A DNA stretch of 64,000 nt, taken from the NCBI GenBank assembly GCA_902729315.2, contig LR746274.1, positions 8,078,537 to 8,142,536 of the forward strand, given 5' to 3'. This document shows positions 51,225 to 62,399 of the stretch, piece by piece (position 1 is the first letter of the stretch; the number at the start of each line of letters is the position of its first letter). Source of the DNA: Spirodela intermedia (Eukaryota; Streptophyta; Magnoliopsida; Alismatales; Araceae). The notes under the pieces were generated by a model. That model made no database searches. It was not told the DNA's origin and saw only the letters and a list, made by a program, of their open reading frames with translations. A program made the translations under genes and the position numbers.

Positions 51225-51712
51225 TCTCTCTCTCGCTCTCTCTCTCTCTCACTCTGTCACTGTCTCTCTCCTTCCTCTCTTGCGACGTCGGAGAAGGATC
51301 AGCACTGTCTTCCTCATCGCAAGGTTAGCCTATACGTCAAATTCTTATAGGCCTCGACGCAGCAGCTACTCCTCTGCTCTCGTTCCACACTCGCCGGTGA
51401 GGTCAGAGAAGGATCGACATTGTCTTTCTTCCTCGTTGCAAGGTTAGCATCTCTATCTCTCTCTCCCGCTCCGAATTCGTTGAGATGTATCGAATCCTGG
51501 GATTTCAGAAGCATATGTAACATCTCTTGGCTGCCGGAGCTTGCTCAGGAAGCTATACACTTTTCTCCGGAATCAGTGCCCCATTAAAAATCCCCAGACG
51601 AACGAATTTCATAATAAGTTCGGAAATGAAAACGAAGTGGAAACATATATCATTTAATAAATCAAGCGATGCCATCAATATTGAGCATTATCATAAGTTT
51701 GATTCAGATTGA
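51225..51712 (+). pseudogene. Orphan gene start: leader exon(s) plus transit-peptide-like first coding segment
   Basis: On the plus strand a CT-rich leader (51225-51280) is followed by TCGCAAG|GTTAGCC at about 51323, a good splice donor. A second, similar copy follows: TTGCAAG|GTTAGCA at about 51443. An acceptor-like TTTCAG lies at 51503-51508, and an open frame runs 51527-51712. That frame starts TTGGCTGCC where a plant start would read ATGGCTGCC. It encodes about 61 residues (AAGACSGSYTLFSGISAPLK...) with the Ser/Arg/Lys composition of an organelle transit peptide, then stops. It ends 25 bp before the SSADH remnant begins on the other strand. I do not recognise the protein. It could also be a non-coding transcript start. 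Confidence 0.35.
51280..51450 (+). repeat. Tandem duplication of a leader/donor segment, period about 115-120 bp
   Basis: GAGAAGGATCAGCACTGTCT...CCTCATCGCAAGGTTAGC (about 51290-51328) and GAGAAGGATCGACATTGTCT...CCTCGTTGCAAGGTTAGC (about 51406-51448) are near copies that include the donor-like GCAAGGTTAG in each. The second copy carries a few extra bases in its CT stretch. Confidence 0.85.
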
Positions 51713-51769
51713 GGTCATTTATGAAATGAACATAACCTTCTGAACAGCAGCTTCATTGATTAGGGGACC

Positions 51770-54700
51770 CTGTACAAAGGCAAGAGACATGTTGAGATAA
51801 TCGGACAGGATTATCATATGAATTTATATCAATAAGATTTTGAAATCGATGATAGCGTAAAATTGATCAAACAAAGACCATGACAGAGTAGAAATGAAAA
51901 CAACATTAATCAAGACAATACAATCTCGTACAACAAAATTTCAATGAAGTCTCGTTTTGATTAGGGATTGAACGGGATTTCAAGGCTCGTCTTCATTTAT
52001 ACAATCGACCATTTATTTCTTAATTGGTAAAATATACTTGCCTGTTTTTAAACGATCTGTTTGTCCTTTTCTTTCACCTTAAGTTTGACTCTAACCTGAA
52101 TGGCGATACCTTTCGCTCTAGATATAAAATTCTATTAAACCTACAACTTTTATTTTGACAGGAAAACACTCGAAAATTTTACACTATTTTCTGTTGACTT
52201 CAAAGATGAGTTTTAGGACAACTAATGAAAGTTTTAGAACATTAAAATACGAACCCCATGTAATACCAGTAAGCAGAGCCAAGCAAACACAGTGTCCAAT
52301 GAACGATGGTTTTCAGGAATCAACAAATAAGTCTCAATTCTTCTAACTTAGGAAATTTAATGTAGAAACGGAAGTTGACTGAATAAATTGAAATCCAAAG
52401 AATTATAAATTAGTTTTGATGGTAAGAAAAATCGAGAAAAATATTGCAACTATGGAGCCCCAAGCCTCAAGATTTCAAGATTCTCTCTAACGTATATGTT
52501 TGAAAGTATTAATGGTATGTTCAACCTTCACCAAGATCCATAAACCCTTGTACATATGATGCAAAAAGAATTTTTTTCTTAAGAAAAATATGTCTTGTGA
52601 GGAAAGGTTTGGTTCATACCTTAGGGAAGCTCACTTTTATGTTGTAGCAATCAAATAAAAATCCTAAGTTGAGCATAGAGATTAGATTAAGCCTTGGATT
52701 GCCTGAACTACCAGAAATCTTTCACCCTGCACGTGATTATTTCTTGCCTTAATTATTTTAAATTTATGCATACGATTTGTTCTCCAGTGTAAGGCTGTCA
52801 TTCAGTGTCAAAGCTTTGTTGTTGAATTTCACAGGTACATCCAATGACGAGTTATTGAAATAACCCTTTTTTTTAAGTTATTATTTCAAAATCTAGGCTC
52901 TATCAATACAGCAAAATTCTAGCTATCTATGGCACCCAATTGTAAGTGGAGCACAGGGATAATAGATAAATGCTAATGAAATCTTTTTGAACACGCAACA
53001 GATCATCTATGCCAATCTCAAAAAATGCTTGTTACAGCCCATGGATTCCTAGAGAGTTACTATTATCAATGATAAACATTAGATTTCTTATTGAAGTTGT
53101 CCCCCCTCTGTGAAAGACAATTAACGAACAAACATATTCTTGCCCAAAGAATAAACATAGCTTACTCTGTTCTACTTCCAAAATTTACAGAAATAAAGCT
53201 TTCTGTCTAATTCTTTACTTTTTCGTTGAATTTCCTGCACTTTTTTCCATTTTATTTGCTACCTAGGAGGCCAGTGGTCATATTAGTTCCTCTTATGGCT
53301 CAGATCAAAAGACCTAAAGGACAAACCTTCCCTCAGTCTCCATTATCCTCTAGAAATTAAGTGTTTATCTCACTCCCTTGGCCTCTGCTGAATCAACAGA
53401 TCTTCGTCGATTTTACGCCACCAATCTCTTTCCAGACCATCTCAGCTTAATAAGAAACTGTGTGAGGCAAACTGTTTTGATGAATTTTAGTTCACAAACT
53501 GTAGATCAACTTCTTCAGGCCTCAACATGAACTACGTTTCATAAAATCCTAAACTATTTTACCCAATCTGCTCATGGCTTTCAGTCACACAAAGTCTTAC
53601 AGAAGCCACAAAGCCACATATTCAGGCAAGATTTTTGAAACCTCCCACGACATTCAATAGGAATTTATTCGGTTTGTACTGTGTAGCTTCAAATCTGAAA
53701 CCTGTTTATGAATATACCGCAAGAAGAACATTCCTTTTAACACTCTCAACCAACCTCACTTATCTCGGCATTCCTTCCCAACAAAAAATTGAATCAACTA
53801 CAGTGCCCACCACTCACCCTGCATATGAAACTATTTGTTTCAGTCGTATTAGCCTTCTTACATACTGGGCTATAAAATGGTAGTGAAGTACATAATAACT
53901 CCAACTTGAAATCTTTAGATCTGAGATTACATGTTACTTTCTTCACCTAATCTCCATTCTCCCAAATAAACCTTCCCCATCTACAGAAATATCAAGGCGT
54001 CTTTCTACCCTGACAGATCTGTGAGGAGACTTCCTGCCATAGTTTGAGGATATGAGTCATTATCAAGCCGCTTGTTGCCTTCAACAAATGATGACATCTG
54101 CCAAAAGTTGTGGTCACAAGCTGCACCAACTATCGGAGGTCTTCCCAAATCTCCAAATCTCCATAAGAGAACACCCACGTCCAATAATATCCCCTTCATA
54201 ATCACACTATCCATGATTTATTACGTGGTACAAACTGCAACTCCTTTTCAGCGGTATTTGAATATTTCCTGGCATTTTAACCTAAAAACAACTAGTATCT
54301 TCTTTTTCTGGGTAAAAATCGTGTGCACACACCCTCTCTTAATCGTATACACACACCATCCTCTCCAAATCGTGACGATTACTGAGGTTGAATTACATCA
54401 AGTTGCAGAGATGCTTCCCATAAGTCAATAAGGCTAGATCCTCTCCTAACAACACTTCTGTTTCCACTTGACTCATGTATCCCTAACCTTAAGCACCCAC
54501 CTTTTCACTTCATATCCCGTTCTAAAATTGGTGAGACTTCACCTGTACGAAGGTACCAATGATTCCAAGGAAGGTAATTTATTTTTCCACTTTCACAAGA
54601 AAATTAAATTTTCTATCCTCGTCTGCCCCTGAGATCCTCAAGAGGTCTTTCACAAGAAGACAGCTTACAGAAAGCCTCCATTCAACGGTTTAGGAAAGCG

Positions 54701-54782
54701 CTCAACTAAACAGAAAACAAGGAATACTTTATGAAACTCGAGCGCGATAAGAAAAACTCAGAACTTGAAAGGAAGAAAGAAC
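51770..54782. other. Last preserved SSADH intron, 3 kb, no feature recognised
   Basis: AT-rich DNA. A somewhat GC-richer stretch at 53260-54480 has short open frames on both strands and could be a worn element, but no family was recognisable. Confidence 0.45.
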
Positions 54783-55796
54783 CTGGACGGTGCCCTCTGC
54801 CAACCCATTGCCAACTTGCATAGCTTTTACAGCCTTAGAAAAAGCACCCGAAAATTTCTCATAAATACCTACAGAAAAGCTTAACATCAAAAAAGAGAAG
54901 CAGAATAGGACTTCAAAAAACTGCAGACGTTAAAATCATTCAGTTAGGAACTGACCCATACAGAGTAGTCACACTAAAACAAAACACAAAGAGAACTATT
55001 CATCCAATCCTTTATACCTTACCCCAGAAAGCACCCAACATCAGTCCTTCCGTCGTAGCACAACATGCCTCAATCTTATGCATGTTACACCTATCCATTC
55101 TAAATCTCTGGATCATGACTTTTATGTGTTACTACAGGGCATGCCTTAAGGTTCCAAAAAAGAAGTAATCAAGCCTTGACAGTAGACAAAAGCATAACTT
55201 ATTTGGGCAATTTCATCCTCAGTGAATCAGTTTTTACATGGCAGATTTCGACCTACCAAAATCAAATTTGCTTAAATTTATGAGGTTTTTGGCCGACATT
55301 TGTGCCAATATATTACTTATTCGCCAATGTATCCCAAACAATAATCAATTGCTTAAAGACGTAAAAAGGGAAGTATATATTTGACAAACAGAAAAATTTC
55401 CAAGGATATAGATCTATGTAGTACGATGCTAGAATTATAGTATTAAACTATCTATGACACACAGTTACACCATCAAACTTCAGTGTTGACAATTACGCAA
55501 GACAGAAATTCCTCACCGTCCTGTACAAAGATTCTGTTTGCAGAGACACATGTTTGTCCAGAGTTACGGAACTTCAATTCTAGCTGGAAATTTTTGGCAA
55601 AAAAGGATTAGTCATACGTAACAAAGAAACATTTAGGTACGTTCTAAAACCAAAGTTCAAAAGAATATGTAATTTCAGAACGCTACAAAATCATTTTCCC
55701 TACATTACAAAGAAAATATGGCAGATAGTCAGGTTGGTCCTCCGTCAGCATACATGGAACTAGCATTAGAGAGGCTGAAGGTTGAAAACATTAGAC

Positions 55797-56045
55797 TGAA
55801 TTCACACCGTGACGATGGCCATCACAGGAATTTGTAGCTCCTAGGATTTCTGGGTCATGATGCATCATGTATGAGAACTCACATCGTGATGATGGTCATC
55901 ACAGGAACTTGTAGCCTGACGGTATATTGGGAAAGATCATGTTGGGTTCTCTCCCTATTTAAGGCGGTGACAAAATGTCAATGAAAAGTGAGGTGGTTTC
56001 CCACTCCTCCCCTCTGTCCTCTGAGACAGGAAAATTCCTCTACAC
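55797..56045 (-). repeat. Dispersed repeat element, copy 2 (SSADH intron)
   Basis: This is the reverse complement of the family seen at 11620-11890. Two palindromic segments (ACCGTGACGATGGCCATCAC and ATCGTGATGATGGTCATCAC) begin at 55803 and 55880, 77 bp apart. Shared unique blocks are GGTATATTGGGAAAGATC and GAGGTGGTTTCCC. A TTAAATAGGG phrase on the minus strand could be a TATA-like element. Confidence 0.75.
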
Positions 56046-56702
56046 CGTTCAACACAGCTCATTGCCATCTGAATCATGATTCATAAAGTCCAAAATATGG
56101 GTTGACATGCACAAATAGGCTCAAGATCAATAGAACTAGCAAAGCCTGCTTGTCATGAAGCATGGCTTGACTTCAATCGTTCTAGAAGACAGTACAACAT
56201 TAGGGTTCGTGGGTTCCTTCCCATAGAAATTAGCATTACTTTATACCAGAGCTAACTTCGTTCACAAGCTTTCCGAAATTACTATGTCCACCCAAATGAG
56301 TAACGAAAGGAAAAGAAATCCGAAGTAGGGTAACACCAGTACAACCAATGTGCTAAATATCATCACCTGCAGTTATTCTATGAGAGTAAATTTCACAATG
56401 AATGAAAAATTAAACTTCAATAAAAAACAACTAAAATACAAAAGAACGTGACCACATTCTCATATCCTCAGACATCAGATACAGATAGCAGCTTTTCCGT
56501 GTCGCCCAACAAAATAAAAACCTCTGACGAATAATATGGAAATAAATTAGAGCAACAATTAATGAAGTCAATATTGAATTGTTACTATTTTTCGTAGGTA
56601 TGATAAAGCCTGTAAATAGCTTACACAGCCTCTCACAGCCAGATCCAGATCAGCATCATCAAATACTATGCAAGGTGCGTTACCACCCAGTTCCAACGAT
56701 AC

Positions 56703-58102
56703 CTGGAAGATAACATGAATGATTGGCAATGTTACAGCCTATTGAGGGACGATCCAAAGGCTATAGACATTCAAGAGGAAACTGAGACATTTTAAGATAT
56801 AGGTTTCTTTTGTTGTTATTAAGTTCATGCGTTTCTAAAAAGACAACCATGCAGATACTTGAATCATATGCAATATTCCCCCCTCTCACAGGAATAAGAA
56901 CTAAGCTACACGTTAACCATACTATCAAACTAACATGCAACTCGTCCATCAATAGATGGGAATCAAATAAAGCAGGGGTAAGAGCCAGGCATGAGTACAA
57001 AGGGCCAAAGTTTACAAAGTTCAGCCTAGTTCTTGAAAAGTCGTAGCTATCCATTCCAGCCCATTTTCAATTTGGTCCTTTGAAGACATTTTTAACATTA
57101 ACTTTGATACAGGTGACCTTCATTTAAAATTTTGTCAACACCAAACTGCGAAGATATTGAACATAAACACCCCAGCATCCTACTTTAAAATTTCCAGATT
57201 CTCAATCAAAATTCTCGTGGGACAAGGTCTAAGTATAATGCATCGTGCAATTTTTTAAGACATCCCAGGACAGTATCAAAATGTGTCCTAACTTAAGGAC
57301 TTGGAACTGTCCTTAGGTAAGGGAACCCATATAAGATACGATATTTTAATGGGCCGGGCCCAACCTACTCTAGGACAAAGAAAAAAAAAGCATAATTGAT
57401 TCTCAGAAAAAAATATTTTAATTTTCTTTTGTTTCTATATAACACTTGGTAGAAAATTGATTATGAGAACTGTTGTGTGAAAGTTACTTGTGAGTTAGTC
57501 TCCTAAGGGAGCAGGATAAAGCAACTAGTTGGAGGTGCCATGGATGTCCTGGTTCCAGATTCGACTAGGATTTCAAGCGGTATCTTTTAAAAGATATTCA
57601 CAGAATGGGATACAACTGAACCAAAATCTAAGTGAATGGGATACAACTCAAAGTCTGTAAAGTCAACCAAGACCAACTGGATTAACCAGGCCAAAATCTT
57701 GTAAAACAGGCAAACTCGTTACTGTTGAATGTGGAGAGTAATTCAATTGGGTAAGACCCAAACCAGAAAGACAAGGGCGAATGTGCTCTAATCCCCCTTC
57801 TATTGGGCCTTGAAAGGGGTCGGATGCTACCCATTGAAAAGGGGGGTGAGAAAAAGAAAAGAAAACGAGAGAAAGGAAAGGGGGAGTCGGCAAGATGGTA
57901 AGATAGTGTCATGGTGCACGACTTAACAGGTGTAACTCGGGAGCTTTGAACAACTGCACCAGTGTAACCTGTGTAGTCAAATGATTACGTGGTACTAATT
58001 AATTTCAAAGAAACTTATTGTTTTCTCGCCCTTAACTGACTGACACCATCAAAGCGCTGTAGGTAATACAACGTGGAACTTAACAGCCCGTAATCTTCTT
58101 AC
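56703..58102. other. SSADH intron with GC-rich patch, no gene recognised
   Basis: It contains a GGGCCGGGCCC phrase near 57353 and a stretch at 57480-57600 with a weak tRNA-like B-box wording (GGTTCCAGATTCGAC) but no convincing A box. Nothing else recognised. Confidence 0.4.
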
Positions 58103-58367
58103 CTTTTTAACAGTCTTTGCAGCACCCGCCATTAGTTTCTTTCCAACATTTGTACTTCCTGTGAATGTGATCTTTCTCACCTATTATTTAAGAATTAAAA
58201 AAAAGTCAAATATTCAGACAATCCATTGGTGCAGACAAAGGGAAGTTCAACTGAACCAATAACTAGGATAAACGAACAAAGAGGTTAAAGTTGGAGAAAA
58301 CCTGAGGACTCTCTAGCAGAGTATCACTAATTTCAGGAGCATTTCCCATTACCACATTCAATGCACC

Positions 58368-60418
58368 CTAACATAAAAATACAACAATGTATCAAGATAG
58401 ATAAAGACTAGATTCATGCTGCAAGAATTTTAATAATTGTATTATATGGGAGTTAAGTCAAGGGTAGTTAGGCAAATGTCTGATCTCCATATCTTTCCAA
58501 TTCCTCGTTCCACAGACTCTGTTATTTTAATTTTTCTGTTTTGGTCTCTATCAAAAGCATAAAACTCCATGAAATTCATGAAAGAAATGAAATTCCTAAG
58601 TCAACAGAATATCAAAAAAGCAAACAATGAACAATTTTTTTCTTGCAAACATAATTGTGACAAAAATCTTCTTAGGCGAGAAAAGTTTTAGGAAGATGTT
58701 GAATTTTGGTCAAGATGAAAACAGTTTGGAAACAGAAAACGAATAGGTTCAACAGAATTTTTTCTTCTGATACCAAGGTAAACAGAGTAATAACATGCCT
58801 GTTTTCATTCTAGGATGTAAAGTTATCACTAAAAAAATATAGCAAACATTCTAGAAATTAAGAGCATTAGAGGACTCTAATGAGCAGCATACAATCACCC
58901 TGAACAGCGAGATTTGAGATCATAGAGTATTAAGGTCATAGAAGCAGATTACACATCGAAAAAGAGGAATGGAGAAAAGTTATGAACCCCATGGGAACAC
59001 GAAACCAAAAACTGCAGGCCAGGTTTATTCCGAGATGAAGGATTGCCAAAGAGATGGAAGATTGCCACTGTAAGATAAAGTTTCGGGATGCAGGAAAAGA
59101 TTCATCTTCAAAGGTGTCTGGAAAGAAAATCTTATACTGGTAGGATGGGCCTTTTCAGAGTGTAGAGAAGGTATCTGGACTGAGACACCAGATGGTCCAC
59201 AAGGCGGAGGGAAACCAAATACTTGTTTAATTCCACCATTGCGTATCAAGAATATGGGTTTAAAAGAAGAGGACCCCAAAATTGTGACGCTAAAAATTGG
59301 AAAGACAAGATTATGGATGAGTCAGTGACATCGTAGTAGATCACCTGTAAAGATCATTATCACCTCATCTAAACTGCAAACTGTGCTTGAAATAATTTCT
59401 AATAACCATTCATAAAGTGGATTAATGAAAAGTACTGGCAGGCATTGAGAAAAATTTACTAATTTCTTGACTGAAAATGGAAGTGAGAAAACTCTTTGGT
59501 AACCTTATTTTGCAAGCAGCGAAGTTTATTTTGTAAGGCCATTAACTAAGATAATAACACAAAAAACTTCATGAATCTCTCTAGTGTGTAATAAGATGAT
59601 AAACCTGTGGCTAGCAAAGCGGTACGATTTTTTTTTTCAACCAGTACATCTCATGGGGACAATCAAAGTATATTTATAATAAGCCTCTGAGATGGAATCC
59701 CTTTCTCAATTACCCTCCCAGTCTCTCTTATACATGTCCTTGTGCAAGCTCGTCTACTGTCTTGTTGGTTAAGCTTGTCTTGTCGTCTTGTCATTGGAAT
59801 AGAACAACACATTCAATGACTTCGTTCTCTAGCATATTCTCTCCTCTTACTCATCTTTTACATCACTAACCAGAAAATTGCATCCTCTAACAATAATTTT
59901 AGACCCACTTCAATTTTCACATGGGCCACTCCCCAGCGAATCCAAGATGGCATTAATAGCCATATTTTCTGTGGCATGTTCCATTCAGGAATGACACAGG
60001 CTCGAAAAACAAGCTTTAGCTTGGGAGGTTTCCGTGATTTATTTGTGAATGTAGGTAGCAATAGACAAACTAGGACATGGTACTGGGCGCACATTATTTA
60101 TAGGATTTAAACTGGTTTTGCCACATAAAAGACTGTATAACTCGTTAGGAAAGGGGAGAATTTGTGGGCACAGTGAGATTCCACTTGTAAATCACCTTGA
60201 CTAACTTTCTGTATCAGTAAGACAGTGGAACTATCCAATTAAAAGAAAAACTACATTCCATGGAATCATGATGAAAGCACTCCCGAAGGAACACGATCTT
60301 CTAGCAACATAATAGAATGAGCATTGATCAGTTGGAACTTAGATCTAAAGGGTTATTAGAAAAAATACTGAGCTGATATAATAACTCACTAAAACTGACC
60401 CAAAACCATTGAACTTAC
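58368..60418. other. SSADH intron of 2.05 kb, nothing recognised
   Basis: The intron lies between the exons encoding LALQAGIPP and GALNVVMGN. Short open frames here lack similarity or codon structure to support a gene. Confidence 0.5.
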
Positions 60419-62399
60419 AGGCGGTATTCCAGCTTGAAGAGCGAGTTCAGCTACTGCCAAAGCTGTCAAAGGAGTAAACTCTGATGGTTTAACCACAGCT
60501 GTGCAGCCACAAGCAAGTGCAGGTCCAACCTGATGTATTTTGGCATTTATGCTGGCATTTAGAAAGAAGTAGATGGTACCATATTCGCTATGCAGGTGTC
60601 AAGCTAAGAAGGAAGATGTCACCTTGCGAGTGATCATGGCGAGAGGAAAATTCCATGGGGTTATTGCAGCAACAACACCGACAGGCTGCAAGAAAGAAAG
60701 GAACAAGAACCGATAGTTGTCAGAGAAAAAAGTGAGAGTTTTTACGTAATTCTAGAGAAAGAAGTAGTACACCGACAGGCAAAGAGCCAAGCTGCACTAG
60801 CTTTATTGCATGTTACTGTAAAATGAGTCACCAAGAAGTTCAAACACGAAGCAGCTCATTTCTTGACAGAAAATTGCTCTTTTTTTTAGTTCTTAAACCT
60901 TACAAACTTTGAATTTTTCAGTACCAAAAAACCGAAGTTGGTACAAATGGTGGTTGCAAAGCAAACTGACCTAGACAATATGCCCATACCTGTTTCAGAA
61001 CAAGCAGCCGGCGATCACCTACAGTTGGAGGAATTATATCACCATAGACACGCTTTGCCTCTTCCGCATAAAACTCAATGAAGTTCGCACCATATCCAAC
61101 CTTTAAATGATTTACATGACCTTTTACTCTTGAATAGCAATGTAGATTAACCAAGAAAATAAATGGCAAAGAAAATATAAATAATTAGAGAAATGAAATT
61201 TTTGATACCTCACCCAATGCCTCCTTCCGAGGTTTTCCTTGTTCTAACGTTAGCAGTAAAGCAAGATCGTCCTTGTGGGTAACAATTAAGTCGTACCTTC
61301 ACAAAGCAATGGAAAGATAGAATCATAGATCAACTAATCCAAATCCATATTTAGGTTAGAGAAGGGCCAGAAAAATCAATTGCTTTAACAACTGAAAAAA
61401 AACGAAACTCAAAACAACAAGCCTATTGATTTTTCCTTTTACCCACCTAGAAATAACCCTGAAGAATACTAATAATGATGAAATAATCGAAACCTAGGAA
61501 ACTTTACACCAACAGTGCATGGAATTTAACCAACTCAGATATTCGTGATCCATCACCAAAGAAGCAATACTAAATTTTCTTCCAGATAGAACATGATTGG
61601 AAGGTTAGAATGCCAACAGAGTTATGTCTACTCTCATTTTATTCTCTGATTCACCTCGTTTCAGGAATATGAAGTGCTAAAATCACCGGATGAGACAACA
61701 TATTTTTTACAGATGTATGACTGTAAGATACTCGGCTATGATTTAAGAAATAAACAGAGAAGGATCTAGTACATCATTAAAACATGCTAATGTCCGGTGA
61801 ACATTGCATAACTTTAGAGAGAACAAAACCTGTGGAATTGAACTAAATAAAATACAGGAAAATGGAGAAATTTTTCAGCAAATAATTGAACTCAGTATCC
61901 ACAGGTACAAAATGAGCTCAGTCGTCAAAACATCAATTCCTTGATCAATTCTGAGAATTTTTCCTCTAATAAAATACATTGAAAGAAATTCGGAACATCC
62001 CTGTTTAAAAGGAGATCACATCAACGATTTGAACACCTCTGACCAATAAAAAGGATAAAAAGGAATGAAAAGCATATTACTGAAAGAAATGCAGTCTACA
62101 AAAGGACTGTTGCCAACGTTTATTTTGGCAAAGGGGAAATTGGTTCTTCAGTTTAAATTTTAACAACAAAACAACCCAAGGACTCCCAACTATTTTAGTA
62201 ATTAGTTTATCAATCACAGAGTTATATAAACAAAATTCTAGTTTTCTTCATCGTCACAATTATGTAATTATATTGGTATAGTAATATGAATAATACATTA
62301 CAGTGATGAATTCTTAAACAAGTCAACTAAAAGATCAAAATCATGCAAACTATTTTCTCAGGTACTTGCTCCTTTCAGTAGCAATGAGTTTGCTCCAAG

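Larger units (their letters stand above)
51737..62399 (-). pseudogene. ALDH5F1: Succinic semialdehyde dehydrogenase (ALDH5F1-type), 3'-truncated with an in-frame stop
   Basis: Exons in transcript order: 62399-62351, 61296-61209, 61100-60990, 60685-60623, 60529-60419, 58367-58302, 58180-58103, 56702-56625, 55583-55517, 54868-54783, 51769-51737. They read WSKLIATERSKYLRK, a stop, YDLIVTHKDD and onward through [31 protein letters not shown] (general-base Glu), GQTCVSANR (catalytic Cys) and GPLINEAAVQK. Known role: mitochondrial GABA-shunt enzyme oxidising succinic semialdehyde to succinate with NAD. Two defects are visible. The Trp normally at the 62351/61296 junction (TG|G in the family) is TA|G, a stop. 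The roughly 180 C-terminal residues, including the EEIFGP and FGGVKQSG motifs, are absent after 51737, where unrelated plus-strand DNA begins. All other exons and splice sites look intact, so decay is recent or the assembly is faulty. The N-terminal exons must lie right of the window. Confidence 0.85.

Noticed and set aside
57480-57600. tRNA or SINE suggested by GGTTCCAGATTCGAC
   Set aside because: No matching A box at the right spacing and no cloverleaf could be drawn.
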